Part shown: positions 8,335 to 17,369 of the stretch, piece by piece
Numbering within the stretch: position 1 is the stretch's first letter
Layout of the letters: each line of letters begins with the position of its first letter
Source of the DNA: Shimia thalassica
Lineage (GTDB): Bacteria > Pseudomonadota > Alphaproteobacteria > Rhodobacterales > Rhodobacteraceae
Assembly (NCBI RefSeq): GCF_001458215.1
Contig: NZ_CYTW01000002.1
Span: 1 to 64,000, forward strand
Direction: 5' to 3'
Length of the DNA: 64,000 nt
Notes under the pieces: generated by a model
Database searches by the model: none
Seen by the model: the letters and a program-made list of their open reading frames with translations, nothing else
Told to the model about the DNA's origin: nothing
Program-made: the position numbers and the translations under genes

Positions 8335-9233
8335 GATAAAAGCTCCAAATCGGTGAGGGTTGTGTTGGGGGCGGACAAGACGTCTTTTTCACGATGGATT
8401 TCAAAGTCTTGTTGGTAGGAGAGGCTCTCATTCGGCATGAGGGTGCGGGCTGGTGAATGCCACTCGGCCTCGCAATAGGCATAGTCGGCCGAGTTGAAGA
8501 CTTCGAAATCCTTGCCGTGAGCGAAAGAGTCATCCGGGTCGGGTTTGGGCGTCACACAGCTGAGGACATAGGCCCCGACCGGTGTTTCCATACGCATCAG
8601 GACGCGCCCCGCCGTGTTCCAGAGACCGGTTTTGAATTCCTGCGGTGCATTGCAATCAAACAGGCAAAACCCGCCATGGCGGCGCACGCGACCTGTCGGA
8701 TCTCCGAAAACCGTGTTGACGTCGTCGTGTGGGGCCGTTTCCAGTCCGATGCAGGTTGGCCGGTTCAGCATCATCACGGACCAGTTTCCGGTGTAGCGTT
8801 CCGTTGCGCCAAGGTTGGTCACGCGGTGACGCAGGGAAAAGCGGTTCGCGCTGGTCAGGCGGATGTCGCGCTCAATCTGCAGGTGGCTGATCGGGCAAAT
8901 CTGGCTTTGCAGGCCTAGACGCTGCGGGGTGATATGGGTTGTACAATAGGGGCCGCTGTCCAGCACCGGAAACGGCGCGCTGTTCGGCCAGTCGCTATCG
9001 GGGGAAATCCAGGTTTTCTCTCCACCCCACAAAGGAAACCCGAATTGTGGCGAGCGTGTCGGTAGGTCGGCGAGTATGTCGAGGTCAACAGGAAGGCCGA
9101 TCAGATCCTTGTTTTGAAACAAAAAGGACTGACCATCAAATTCGATGTCCCACAGGCGACCTCCGATGCCGGGCAGACAGTGAAGATCGAGTGCCCCCGA
9201 AGATATCGTGTGTATGTTCCAAAGATCGGTCAT
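8322..9233 (-). CDS. Galactose-mutarotase-fold protein (aldose-epimerase-like)
   Basis: A 303-aa, mainly beta protein. The N-terminus (LPGIGGRLWDIEFDGQSFLF) is the aldose-epimerase/DUF4380-like opening, and repeated strand patterns (RFSLRHRVTNLG) fit the mutarotase superfamily. Such proteins interconvert sugar anomers or only bind sugars. The catalytic His and Glu of GalM cannot be assigned confidently. It sits 52 bp after the ABC binding-protein gene and overlaps the epimerase gene, so a role in presenting the correct anomer to the dehydrogenase is plausible. Confidence 0.65.
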   Translation of the reverse strand: MTDLWNIHTISSGALDLHCLPGIGGRLWDIEFDGQSFLFQNKDLIGLPVDLDILADLPTRSPQFGFPLWGGEKTWISPDSDWPNSAPFPVLDSGPYCTTHITPQRLGLQSQICPISHLQIERDIRLTSANRFSLRHRVTNLGATERYTGNWSVMMLNRPTCIGLETAPHDDVNTVFGDPTGRVRRHGGFCLFDCNAPQEFKTGLWNTAGRVLMRMETPVGAYVLSCVTPKPDPDDSFAHGKDFEVFNSADYAYCEAEWHSPARTLMPNESLSYQQDFEIHREKDVLSAPNTTLTDLELLSCMS

Positions 9234-9247
9234 GGTGCAGGTGAAGC

Positions 9248-9275
9248 GGTCTGGCGGGACGTATCCCGCCAGACC
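9248..9275 (-). terminator. Strong hairpin after the ABC binding-protein gene
   Basis: GGTCTGGCGGGA and TCCCGCCAGACC form a perfect 12-bp stem around a 4-nt loop, ten bases past the stop of the binding-protein gene. Such hairpins commonly protect the abundant binding-protein message and reduce readthrough to the genes behind it. Confidence 0.7.
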
Positions 9276-9284
9276 TGCCTCTGT

Positions 9285-10280
9285 TTAGTGTTTGAACTGT
9301 GAAACGTTGTCCTGCGTGATGGCCATCACACCGGTTTCAACGCGCTCGGGCAGGGGGTTCACTCCGGCCGCTTTCCAGTCCGGAAGCACTTTCAGCGCGT
9401 CGGTGTTCTGCCAATGCATCATGTGGAAGGCGAGGAAGATCTCGAGATAGGACTTTTGTGCCACCGCGCCCGTGATCGTGCCGTCCTCGATATAGGGCAG
9501 CATGTCGTCGTTGCGGTCCATCGCGACAATCTTGATGTCTCCGACACGACCGGCTTCGGTGACCGCAATCGCAGCGCCTTTGCCGCTGTCGCCGTCGGTT
9601 CCGCCGATCCCCACGATATCGGGGTGTGCCTGAATGGCTTGAAGATAGGCTGTTGGCGCATAGGAGGGATCTGCCTTGTCGTTCACCACATCGACGACTT
9701 CAATCTCGGGGTACTTTTCGGCAAAGACCTGTTTATAACCCTCAACGCGTTCAAGGGTCGACGGGGCAGGGAAGGTGCCAAGAATGACCTTGCCTTTGCC
9801 GCCGATTGCCTGCGCCAGCATTTCACCACCAACGCGGCCTGCCTGAACTCCATTGATGCCAAGGAAGGTTGAGCGCGGGCTTTCAGGAACGTCACCGATA
9901 CAGCAGGTGATCGGAATGCCCGCTTCAACCGCGCGTTCGATGCCGGGGGCCAGAGTGGCGGGGTCACCGGGGAAGATCAGAATACCGGCAGGGCGACGGG
10001 CAATCAGCTCGTCCAGTTGACGCGCCTGCGCGGCGGTGTCGAAATCCAGCGGGCCGGTAAAGGTCGCCTTGATCCCCATCAGTTCTTCGAGGTCTTTCAT
10101 CGCGTTGCGGTAGTCGACCCAGAAGGGCACCTGCGTCACGATTGACAGGAACACGTATTCCTTGCCAGCGGCAGCTGCGCGCGCTTCGCTTGAGAGCGTG
10201 GGCAGACCGAACGCGCCGGCCAGACCGGCAACCGTGCCTGCCGTCAGAAGATTCCGGCGATTGATGTTTGAATTGGTCAT
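9285..10280 (-). CDS. Sugar ABC importer, periplasmic binding protein (RbsB/cluster-B type)
   Basis: A 331-aa periplasmic sugar-binding protein of the Peripla_BP_4 type. The N-terminus NRRNLLTAG followed by a hydrophobic stretch and SEARAAAAG looks like a twin-arginine signal. The two-lobed core starts EYVFLSIVTQVPFWVD; ARQLDELIARRPAGILIFPGDP and GIGGTDGDSGKG are typical positions of the ribose-binding fold. GGGAGGT precedes the ATG. It is the third gene of a unit with the ATPase and permease upstream. The ligand is unknown; the neighbours suggest a hexose, uronate or related acid. Confidence 0.88.
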   Translation of the reverse strand: MTNSNINRRNLLTAGTVAGLAGAFGLPTLSSEARAAAAGKEYVFLSIVTQVPFWVDYRNAMKDLEELMGIKATFTGPLDFDTAAQARQLDELIARRPAGILIFPGDPATLAPGIERAVEAGIPITCCIGDVPESPRSTFLGINGVQAGRVGGEMLAQAIGGKGKVILGTFPAPSTLERVEGYKQVFAEKYPEIEVVDVVNDKADPSYAPTAYLQAIQAHPDIVGIGGTDGDSGKGAAIAVTEAGRVGDIKIVAMDRNDDMLPYIEDGTITGAVAQKSYLEIFLAFHMMHWQNTDALKVLPDWKAAGVNPLPERVETGVMAITQDNVSQFKH

Positions 10281-10320
10281 TGTGACCTCCCTGTTTGGTT
10301 TGATTGTTGGTGGTTTGGAA

Positions 10321-11313
10321 TTATCCGCGTCGTCCCCGGATCAGCATGTCGAGAGCAACGGCACTCACGAGCACGGCGCCAATGACGATCATCTGCCAAT
10401 AGATCGAGACGGCGAGCATGGTCATCGAGTTGTTGATAAGCGCAACAAAGACGACACCCAGAAACGCGCCCAAGATGGTGCCTTCGCCGCCTCGCAAGGA
10501 CGCACCGCCAATGACCGCTGCGGCCAGAACCTGAAGCTCGATCCCATTGCCGGCGGTCGGGGTGCCGCTCATCAGGCGGGATGCCAGAAGAACACCGGCA
10601 AGCGCGGCCAGAACACCGGTCAGGACATAGGCGATGATGCGCACGCGCCCAACATGGATGCCCGACAGCATTGCCGCCTTTTCGTTTGCGCCAATGAAAT
10701 AAACCTGGCGAAAGAAACGAGTGTGGCGCACGGCGAGATCAAAAATCAGGATCAGGGACAGCGTCAAAAGCACCAGAACCGGAAATCCGCCAAGGCTGGC
10801 TTTGCCGATCCAGCCGAATTCCTTGGGAAGACTGGATAGGGAAAACCCTTCGGTCAACACAAGCGCGATACCCCGTGCTATGGACATGGTGCCAAGGGTC
10901 GCAATCAGGGGATTGATGCCCAGCCCCGTGATCAGCATCCCGTTGGAAAAACCAACTGCAGCGCCAAGAACAAGGCTGCAGGCCACCGAAATCGGAATGC
11001 TGTATCCGGCCAGCATCATCATGGCCACAACTGTCGAAGACAGTGCCATGACCGATCCAACAGACAGATCAAATCCGCCGGATGCCAACAGGATCGCCAT
11101 ACCAATCACAATGATCGCTGTGGGGGCCATACCGACGGACAAGGCCCGAAAATTTGAAACTGACAAGAAATACGGGTTCAGATTGGCCATCACGATAATG
11201 ATGACAGCGATCATGAACAAAAGGGTCAGTTCGCGGATATCAATGAACGCTTTCAGAATGCGTTGCATCGGATTTTTTGAGACTGCTTTGTCACTGTCTA
11301 TAGCCATACTCAT
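10321..11313 (-). CDS. Sugar ABC importer permease (RbsC family)
   Basis: A 330-aa inner-membrane permease with about eight to ten hydrophobic segments. It has the RbsC-family motifs GGFDLSVGSVMALSS and GIELQVLAAAVIGGASLRGG, which contact the ATPase and form the translocation path. Its ATG overlaps the stop of the ATPase gene in an ATGA, indicating translational coupling. It works with the ATPase at 11310-12884 and the binding protein at 9285-10280. Confidence 0.9.
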   Translation of the reverse strand: MSMAIDSDKAVSKNPMQRILKAFIDIRELTLLFMIAVIIIVMANLNPYFLSVSNFRALSVGMAPTAIIVIGMAILLASGGFDLSVGSVMALSSTVVAMMMLAGYSIPISVACSLVLGAAVGFSNGMLITGLGINPLIATLGTMSIARGIALVLTEGFSLSSLPKEFGWIGKASLGGFPVLVLLTLSLILIFDLAVRHTRFFRQVYFIGANEKAAMLSGIHVGRVRIIAYVLTGVLAALAGVLLASRLMSGTPTAGNGIELQVLAAAVIGGASLRGGEGTILGAFLGVVFVALINNSMTMLAVSIYWQMIVIGAVLVSAVALDMLIRGRRG

Positions 11314-12884
11314 GGGGCCATTCCTTCTTGGGGGATCTCGTTGGAGGGGCGTGCCGGGGCCGAAAGACCCGCCGCCATTTGCAAAAGGCTGTCTTCGGTT
11401 GCATCACGTGCCGCGATGTTCCCCATGACGCGTCCCTCGTGAACCACAAGAATGCGGGTCGACAATGAAACCAGTTCGGGAAAATCTGACGACACCACGA
11501 TGATGGCCATGCCATCCGCCGCACGTCGCTGAAGTTCGGTGTGAATTTGAAATTTGGCACCGACATCGACGCCTTTGGTGGGCTCTTCGATGATCAAAAG
11601 CGCGGGCGCCCGCTCGAGCCATTTGGCGAGCATGATCTTTTGCTGGTTGCCACCCGACAGGGCGCCGATGATTTCTTCCGGACCCGTTGTCTTGACCCGA
11701 AAGGCTTTGATCGCGCTTTCGCAAGCCGAGATAACGGACCGCCGCCGCACCAAGCCAAAGCGCGTATGTTTGTCGAGGCTGGCCGCTGCCAGATTGTTGT
11801 AAAGCGTGTCTTCCAGAAACAGGCCTTCGGTCTTGCGTTCTTCGGGCACATACCCGATCCCCGCTTGCATCGCGTCGCGCAGGGACCGAAATCCGGTGCT
11901 TTCTCCGTGCAGATAAACCGCGCCGGAAAACCCGTGCATCAAGCCGACGAGCGACCGCATGATTTCGCTGCGTCTTGAACCCAGAAGGCCGGCCACCCCT
12001 AGGATTTCACCAGCGCTGACGTCAAAAGACACATCATGAAAGTGGTCGTCGTTGGAAAGGTGCTCGACTTTCAGGACAACATCGCCCAGTTGATCGTCGC
12101 TGCGTTCGACGTCACCGGGGTGTGCCCCGCCGATCATTTCGCTCACAACCTGTGCTTGGGAGGTCTGGGAAGTTTGGGTTGTGCTAATTTTTTTGCCGTC
12201 GCGCAGTACAGAAATCCGGTCTGCGATGGTGAAAATCTCGGTCATATGGTGGCTGACATACACAATGCCGATACCTTTGGCGGTCAGCTTGCGCAGCACC
12301 TTGAACAGGGCTTCAACTTCATCTGGTGTCAGGGCCGATGTGGGTTCATCCAACAGCAACACCTGAGAATCCATCGAGATGGCTTTGACGATTTCGACGA
12401 TCTGGCGCGTGCTGATAGGAAGACTGTCCACCGGTTGGGACACGTTGATCGACAGGTCGAACTCTGCCAGCAGGGCTTCGGCGCGGCGCCGCAATTCCGG
12501 CCAGTCCACAACCCCGAAGCGGGAAGGCGCCCGACCGGCAAAAATGTTCTCGGCAACCGAGAGCCCTCCGGCAAGGCTTAGCTCTTGAAAGACGCATCCG
12601 ATGCCCAGCTCTTGCGCATGCGAGGGGCTCTCGATGCGCACAACATCCCCATTTCGTTCAAGTTTTCCGCCTGTTGGCTGGTGCAATCCATAAAGAAGAC
12701 CAAGGCAGGTCGACTTTCCCGCGCCGTTTTCACCAACGAGGGCGTGGATTTCACCCGGTTGAAGCTCGAAATCAATTCCATCCAGAACAAGGTTCGAGCC
12801 AAAGGCCTTTTTCACGCCTGACAGGGTGAACAGCGCGCGGTGACGCTCCTCCCTTTCGGCAGAGCCGAGAGATTCGTGTTTCAT
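11310..12884 (-). CDS. Sugar ABC importer ATPase (RbsA type, two domains)
   Basis: A 524-aa fused double ATPase driving sugar import. Domain 1 has Walker A GENGAGKS at residues 51-58 and Walker B LLLDEPT. Domain 2 has the usual degenerate P-loop (GLLGSRRSE) and signature LSGGNQQK. Its Walker B reads LLIIEEPTKG, with Glu where most relatives have Asp, so domain 2 is probably structural or weakly active. The start at 12884 has GGGAGGAAA five bases upstream. It is the first gene of the leftward importer unit, and a GntR-type site lies at 12906-12924 directly before it. Confidence 0.92.
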   Translation of the reverse strand: MKHESLGSAEREERHRALFTLSGVKKAFGSNLVLDGIDFELQPGEIHALVGENGAGKSTCLGLLYGLHQPTGGKLERNGDVVRIESPSHAQELGIGCVFQELSLAGGLSVAENIFAGRAPSRFGVVDWPELRRRAEALLAEFDLSINVSQPVDSLPISTRQIVEIVKAISMDSQVLLLDEPTSALTPDEVEALFKVLRKLTAKGIGIVYVSHHMTEIFTIADRISVLRDGKKISTTQTSQTSQAQVVSEMIGGAHPGDVERSDDQLGDVVLKVEHLSNDDHFHDVSFDVSAGEILGVAGLLGSRRSEIMRSLVGLMHGFSGAVYLHGESTGFRSLRDAMQAGIGYVPEERKTEGLFLEDTLYNNLAAASLDKHTRFGLVRRRSVISACESAIKAFRVKTTGPEEIIGALSGGNQQKIMLAKWLERAPALLIIEEPTKGVDVGAKFQIHTELQRRAADGMAIIVVSSDFPELVSLSTRILVVHEGRVMGNIAARDATEDSLLQMAAGLSAPARPSNEIPQEGMAP

Positions 12885-12905
12885 GTATTTCCTCCCGCGC
12901 TGATA

Positions 12906-12924
12906 CTGGTGTCTGGTATATCAG
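12906..12924 (-). promoter_or_regulatory. Putative GntR/FCD operator at the first ABC promoter
   Basis: The plus strand reads CTGGTGTCTGGTATATCAG. Its reverse complement matches the sites at 13781-13799 and 25294-25312 under the consensus CTRRTATAYCAGAYAYCAG. The centre (12913-12924) is a near-palindrome. It ends 22 bp upstream of the ATPase start. Confidence 0.65.
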
Positions 12925-13049
12925 ATGTCAATATAAACTTCAGGAGGTGGTTTTTGGGCCCTTGGAGAGGGGAGCCCCACCAAAGAAAAACGACCTTTCA
13001 CAATGTGAGAGGTCGCCTACGTTTCTTTTCAAAGAAGTGTGTGTTCAGG

Positions 13050-13721
13050 TCATTCGGCGGCCGAAGACTGTCCGCGGTCAATTGCAATTGAATAGGCTTC
13101 GCGGGTGCGGTCGATGTGTTCGGCAAGAAGTCTGCGAATTTCCGGCATATCCTTTGTGCGCACTGCGTCAGCCAGTTTGCCGTGTTCCAGATACGAGAGA
13201 TCCGTGTGCTTTGGTAAGCCTGACAAATGTGTGCGCAGGGCGGCGATCTTGCCAAGATAGCGTTCATAGCTGGATGCCAGATAGGCGTTTCCGGCGTGTT
13301 TGAAGATCAACTGGTGAAAAGCGGTATCCAGAGCGAGATACTGCTTTGTGTCCCCGTTCTTGCGCGCGACGGTCATCGCGGCCACGTTGTCTTTCATATC
13401 TTTGGCAAGCCCTGCGGGATTCCGTTCAAGGGCAAGCTCGAAAGCCGCAGATTCGATAGCCTGGCGAAAGTCACAGATCTGGGCCACTTCTTCCTCGCTC
13501 AGGGTAAAGACACGCACACCTTTCTGGGGTTCGATATTGACGAGCCCCTCGTCGCGCAGCTGAGCCAGTGCCTCGCGAACGGGTGACTTGGAAACGCCAA
13601 GATCTTCTGAAATCCCGCGTTCCGAAAGGGTCTGTCCCATCGCGAGCGTGCCATCAATGATGCTTTCACGAAGATGTTCGAGCGCCAGCTCCTTGAGCGA
13701 TTTGGGACGAGTCAATGCCAT
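13050..13721 (-). CDS. GntR-family regulator, FCD (FadR-like) type
   Basis: A 223-aa regulator. The winged-helix N-terminus includes LSERGISEDLGVSKSPVREAL (a 21-residue recognition region split by a short turn) and RDEGLVNIEPQKG. The FCD ligand domain follows from about residue 85 and has the metal-binding Asp/His positions (DTAFHQLIFKHAGN). The ATG at 13721 has AGGTGA before it; longer frames lack homology. It lies between two importer units, with a 12-bp half of the recurrent operator at 13759-13770 upstream of its start, suggesting autorepression. Proteins of this type usually sense a sugar acid. Confidence 0.9.
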   Translation of the reverse strand: MALTRPKSLKELALEHLRESIIDGTLAMGQTLSERGISEDLGVSKSPVREALAQLRDEGLVNIEPQKGVRVFTLSEEEVAQICDFRQAIESAAFELALERNPAGLAKDMKDNVAAMTVARKNGDTKQYLALDTAFHQLIFKHAGNAYLASSYERYLGKIAALRTHLSGLPKHTDLSYLEHGKLADAVRTKDMPEIRRLLAEHIDRTREAYSIAIDRGQSSAAE

Positions 13722-13758
13722 CGGGTCACCTAAAAAAATGTTGCAAGGTAAAGAATAT

Positions 13759-13799
13759 CTGATACACCAGTTAAAGCAAGCTGGTATATCAGACACCAG
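13759..13799 (+). promoter_or_regulatory. Two putative GntR operators in the divergent promoter
   Basis: CTGATACACCAG at 13759-13770 lies 38 bp upstream of the GntR gene. CTGGTATATCAGACACCAG at 13781-13799 lies 28 bp upstream of the lactonase ATG. The second is the plus-strand version of the site at 12906-12924. Binding here could repress both the regulator and the rightward catabolic operon. Confidence 0.65.
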
Positions 13800-13826
13800 A
13801 TGATTCTTTTGGAGGGGACCCGTAAC

Positions 13827-14696
13827 ATGCGCGCCGATCTCGTTCTTGATTGTAAAAATCAGCACGGTGAGGGGATTTTTTGGAATCCTGCGGACGGGTG
13901 TGTCTGGTGGACCGACATCGAAGGCAACATGCTTTGGCAGTATGATCCTGCAAGTGGGGCGCACAGTTCCCATGACATGCCAGACCGCGTTTGCTGTTTC
14001 GCGCCATGTGAAAAAGGCGGACTCATTGTTGCTTTCGCCAACCGTGTCTCTTTCTTCGATCTCGAGACGTCCAAAGAAACCAAAATTTGCGACTTTGAAG
14101 CAGACAATCCGGAAACTCGCGCAAATGACGGACGTACAGACCGACAGGGTCGGTTCGTTGTCGGCGGCATGAACGAGGTGTCCGGGTCTGCAAATTCTTC
14201 AGTCATTTCCATTGATGAAACCTTGGGTGTTACGACATTGATCGAGGGCATTTCCTGTGCCAATTCGATCTGTTTTTCGCCTGACGGAACGACAATGTAC
14301 TTTGCCGACACCCCCGAAAAAGACGTGCTGGCCTTCGACTATGACACGGGGGCGGGGCAGGTCTTTGGCCAGCGCTCGTTCTCGTCGTTCCGGGGGGAAC
14401 CCGGTTTGCCTGATGGGTCGTGCGTGGATGCACAAGGCGGGGTCTGGAACGCAGAATGGGAGGGGCGTCGTGTTGTGCGCATCGCCCCAGACGGGACAAT
14501 CGACACGATTATTGATGTGCCGGTCTGGAAACCCACCTGCTGTGCTTTTGGCGGTGAAAATTTCGACACGCTCTACATCACAACCTCGCGGTTGATGAGC
14601 GATGAAAAAACTCTGGAGCAAGAGCCGCTTTCCGGTGGCTTGTTTGCAGTCAAACCCGGGTTCAGGGGCGTGGAGGACGCTCCCTTTCGACATTGA
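13827..14696 (+). CDS. SMP-30/gluconolactonase-family lactonase
   Basis: A 289-aa six-bladed beta-propeller lactonase, expected to hydrolyse a sugar lactone to the open aldonic acid in the cytoplasm. The metal ligands of the family are visible: Glu in HGEGIFWNP, Asn in CANSICFSPDG and Asp in LPDGSCVD. There is no signal peptide. The ATG at 13827 gives the family-like start MRADLVLDCKNQHGEG, with GGAGG 11 bases upstream; the ATG at 13800 is the alternative. It is the first gene of a 13-gene rightward run and probably acts on the product of a sugar dehydrogenase encoded in the same run. Confidence 0.88.
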   Translation: MRADLVLDCKNQHGEGIFWNPADGCVWWTDIEGNMLWQYDPASGAHSSHDMPDRVCCFAPCEKGGLIVAFANRVSFFDLETSKETKICDFEADNPETRANDGRTDRQGRFVVGGMNEVSGSANSSVISIDETLGVTTLIEGISCANSICFSPDGTTMYFADTPEKDVLAFDYDTGAGQVFGQRSFSSFRGEPGLPDGSCVDAQGGVWNAEWEGRRVVRIAPDGTIDTIIDVPVWKPTCCAFGGENFDTLYITTSRLMSDEKTLEQEPLSGGLFAVKPGFRGVEDAPFRH

Positions 14697-14719
14697 GAAT
14701 TATGATCAGGGAGGAAAAC

Positions 14720-15754
14720 ATGATCAACACTTCTAAAACGTTAGCGCTAGCAGCGGGTCTTGCCGCAGGTGCCTTTGCCGCTCAAGCCGGTGATTATCCA
14801 ACACCCGTGCCGCTCAAGGACGGTGCGCAGGCCGCAATAAGCTCGATCGCGCCAAAGAACGACACGTTCCGCATTGCGTACATGCCGCCGGCAACCGAGT
14901 TCAACTATTACATCGCTGTCGGTGAAGGCATCAAATCCGTCGGCAAAGAGGCCGGTGTGGATGTCTTTATGCTCGCCCCGCAAAGTGGTGCGGATATCAA
15001 CGGCCAGATGGGCATGATCCAGGATGTTCTGACACAGGACGTGGACGCTATCATCTTTGGAACGCACGATGAATTCGCGGCGGCTCCGTTATTGAAAAAG
15101 GCTGTGGATCAGGGGATTGCGGTTCTCATGATCAATTCGGACATTCCGGATTTCCCAACCCCCATTCACGGCGTTGTCGGGTATTCGCAGCGCAATGGCA
15201 CCCGCGCCATGGCCGATTGGGCGGTGCAGACCTATGGCGATCAAAAGGTCAAAGTCGGCATCATCGAAGGCCAGCCGGGCTATCACTCGACAGAACGGGT
15301 CGGCGGTTTCCTTGAAGGGATCGAAGGCAACGACAACTTCGATGTGGTCGTGTCGATTGACGGCAAATGGAATGTCGAAGGCGGAAACACCGCTGGAATG
15401 GATATCCTGCAATCCCATCCCGATCTGGATCTGGTCTTCGCAGCCAACGACTACATGATTATCGGTGCATCCTATGCCGCCAAGGCATTGGGGCGAAGCG
15501 ATCTGGTGATGCTTGGCAATGACGGTGACACCTCTGGTCTTGAAGAAATCGCATCCGGTAACATCACTGCGACGGTAAACACCTCGCCCTATCTCATGGG
15601 CAAGGCAGCGATGAGTGCGACGCTTGACGCATTGAACGGCTCTTTCCCGGGCGGTTGGATCGAAACACCGACCTCGATCGAGGATCAGGCAGGTGCGATC
15701 AGCGTTTTGCAAGAGCCTGAAAAGCTCTTCCCGCAACCTTCGAAGCAATACTAA
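14720..15754 (+). CDS. Sugar ABC importer, periplasmic binding protein (second system)
   Basis: A 344-aa periplasmic sugar-binding protein. A Sec-type signal (MINTSKTLALAAGLAAGAFAA, ending AQA) precedes a Peripla_BP_4 core (FRIAYMPPATEFNYY; DIPDFPTPIHGVVGYSQRNG; FAANDYMIIGA). GGGAGGAAAAC precedes the chosen ATG; a start 27 bases upstream overlaps the lactonase stop but has no signal-like sequence. It is followed by a hairpin and the second RbsA/RbsC pair. It differs clearly in sequence from the 9285-10280 protein, so the two importers are not recent duplicates. Confidence 0.9.
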   Translation: MINTSKTLALAAGLAAGAFAAQAGDYPTPVPLKDGAQAAISSIAPKNDTFRIAYMPPATEFNYYIAVGEGIKSVGKEAGVDVFMLAPQSGADINGQMGMIQDVLTQDVDAIIFGTHDEFAAAPLLKKAVDQGIAVLMINSDIPDFPTPIHGVVGYSQRNGTRAMADWAVQTYGDQKVKVGIIEGQPGYHSTERVGGFLEGIEGNDNFDVVVSIDGKWNVEGGNTAGMDILQSHPDLDLVFAANDYMIIGASYAAKALGRSDLVMLGNDGDTSGLEEIASGNITATVNTSPYLMGKAAMSATLDALNGSFPGGWIETPTSIEDQAGAISVLQEPEKLFPQPSKQY

Positions 15755-15765
15755 GCACGTCTCCC

Positions 15766-15802
15766 GCTCTTCGGCTGCCCTTATCCGTGGCGGTCGAAGA
15801 GC
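15766..15802 (+). terminator. Hairpin between binding-protein and ATPase genes
   Basis: GCTCTTCG (15766-15773) pairs with CGAAGAGC (15795-15802), with further pairing inside (CTGCC with GGCGG). No U-run follows, so it more likely stabilises the binding-protein mRNA and lowers downstream expression than terminates fully. Confidence 0.55.
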
Positions 15803-15842
15803 CCCTTAGAATGCACAAACACGTTGGATTGGGTTTGGTTTC

Positions 15843-17369
15843 ATGTCTCAAGGTACACCACCTCTTTGGGAATTCGTCGACATCTGCAAGGCCTATCCGG
15901 GTGTGCTTGCAAACGACAAAGTTTGCATAAAATTGCTGGATGGTTCGATCCACGGCCTGCTGGGCGAAAATGGATGCGGAAAGTCGACTCTCATCAAAAC
16001 GCTTTCGGGTGTGCAACAGCCTGACAGCGGTCAGATCCTCTATAAAGGCAAGGCTGTTCAGATCAGTGACCCACAGGATGCGCGCGACAAAGGTATCGCG
16101 ACAGTCTTCCAAGAGTTTTCAATTGTTCCAACGCTTTCGGTTGGAGAGAACATCTTTCTGGGGAACATGCCAAAGACGCGCTTTGGCGTGATCGACTGGA
16201 AAAAAGTCAATGAATCCGCTGCGGCCGTTCTGGCGGAGATGGATGTCGACATTCATCCCGAGGCCATGACCGGGACGCTTTCGGTCGGCGAGCAGCAACT
16301 GGTGGAAATCGCCAAGGCGGTCGCCATGAAGGCCCGAATGATCATCCTTGACGAGCCGACAGCGGCTTTGGGTGAGGACGAGATTGAGCGGCTGCACCAG
16401 CTTTTGCGCAAAATGCGCAGTCAGGGCACCGCGATCCTCTATGTGTCGCACCGTCTTGACGAGGTCGAGCGGATTGTCGACGAGGTCACGATCCTGCGGT
16501 CGGGCCGCGTTGTTCGGGCCAGCGGTGAAACGGAAATCAATGTCAGCCAGATCGTCAATGCGATGGTGGGCGAGGACATTTCCGAACACTATCCAAAGGA
16601 ACACAACGCAACGTCCGAAGTGGTGCTGCGTGCCTCTCACCTGTCCACCAAAAACGGCGTGCACGACGCCAGCTTTGACCTGCACAAGGGCGAGGTTCTG
16701 GGGCTTGGCGGCGTTTTGGGAAGCGGTCGCACCGAGATTGCGCGCGCCCTGTTTGGCGTCGACGCTTTGACCGGCGGCACAGTGACCCTCAATGGCGCGC
16801 CCCTAAAGGTGCGCCACGAGATCGATGCCATCGAGGCCGGGCTGGCGCTTGTGCCCGAAAACCGCAAATTTGACGGCCTGTTTTTCAACTTTCGGGCCAG
16901 CGGCAATATCACCGCGGCCTCTTTGGGCGGATTGTCCAAACTGGGCATTCTGGATCTCAAGGCAGAAGACGAAGGGACGCTCAGGCTGATTGAAGAGCTG
17001 GAGATTTCCCCACAGGCCGAACAGAAAACGGTGAATTTCCTGTCGGGGGGAAACCAGCAGAAGATCGTGATTGCCCGCTGGCTTTTTTCGGACGCCAAAG
17101 TGCTGATTTTCGACGAACCCACGCAAGGCATCGATATCGGTGCAAAGATCGCGGTCTACAAACTTATCAATCTTCTGACGCGCGCAGGAAAATCCATCAT
17201 TCTCATCAGCTCTGATCATGACGAGCTTTTGGCGATGAGTGACCGGATTGCTGTCGTCCAGCACGGCAGCATCAGCAGAACTGTGCCGGCGTCTGATCTT
17301 ACCCATGACGACCTTGTACGGGCATCTGCGGCGCAGTTGACCCATGCGGCGACGGAGGAACGCCAATGA
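15843..17369 (+). CDS. Sugar ABC importer ATPase (RbsA type, second system)
   Basis: A 508-aa double ATPase. Domain 1 has Walker A GENGCGKS, signature LSVGEQQ and Walker B IILDEPTAAL. Domain 2 has GVLGSGRTE, LSGGNQQK and FDEPTQGID, keeping the Walker B Asp that the first system lacks. It powers import with the permease whose ATG overlaps its stop (ATGA at 17366). It lies 88 bp and one hairpin after the binding-protein gene. Confidence 0.92.
   Translation: MSQGTPPLWEFVDICKAYPGVLANDKVCIKLLDGSIHGLLGENGCGKSTLIKTLSGVQQPDSGQILYKGKAVQISDPQDARDKGIATVFQEFSIVPTLSVGENIFLGNMPKTRFGVIDWKKVNESAAAVLAEMDVDIHPEAMTGTLSVGEQQLVEIAKAVAMKARMIILDEPTAALGEDEIERLHQLLRKMRSQGTAILYVSHRLDEVERIVDEVTILRSGRVVRASGETEINVSQIVNAMVGEDISEHYPKEHNATSEVVLRASHLSTKNGVHDASFDLHKGEVLGLGGVLGSGRTEIARALFGVDALTGGTVTLNGAPLKVRHEIDAIEAGLALVPENRKFDGLFFNFRASGNITAASLGGLSKLGILDLKAEDEGTLRLIEELEISPQAEQKTVNFLSGGNQQKIVIARWLFSDAKVLIFDEPTQGIDIGAKIAVYKLINLLTRAGKSIILISSDHDELLAMSDRIAVVQHGSISRTVPASDLTHDDLVRASAAQLTHAATEERQ

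Noticed and set aside
9248-9275. Possible attachment site or inverted-repeat mobile end
   Set aside because: The perfect 12-bp hairpin sits just after a binding-protein stop codon, where mRNA-stabilising hairpins are common, and no matching copy or mobile gene is nearby.
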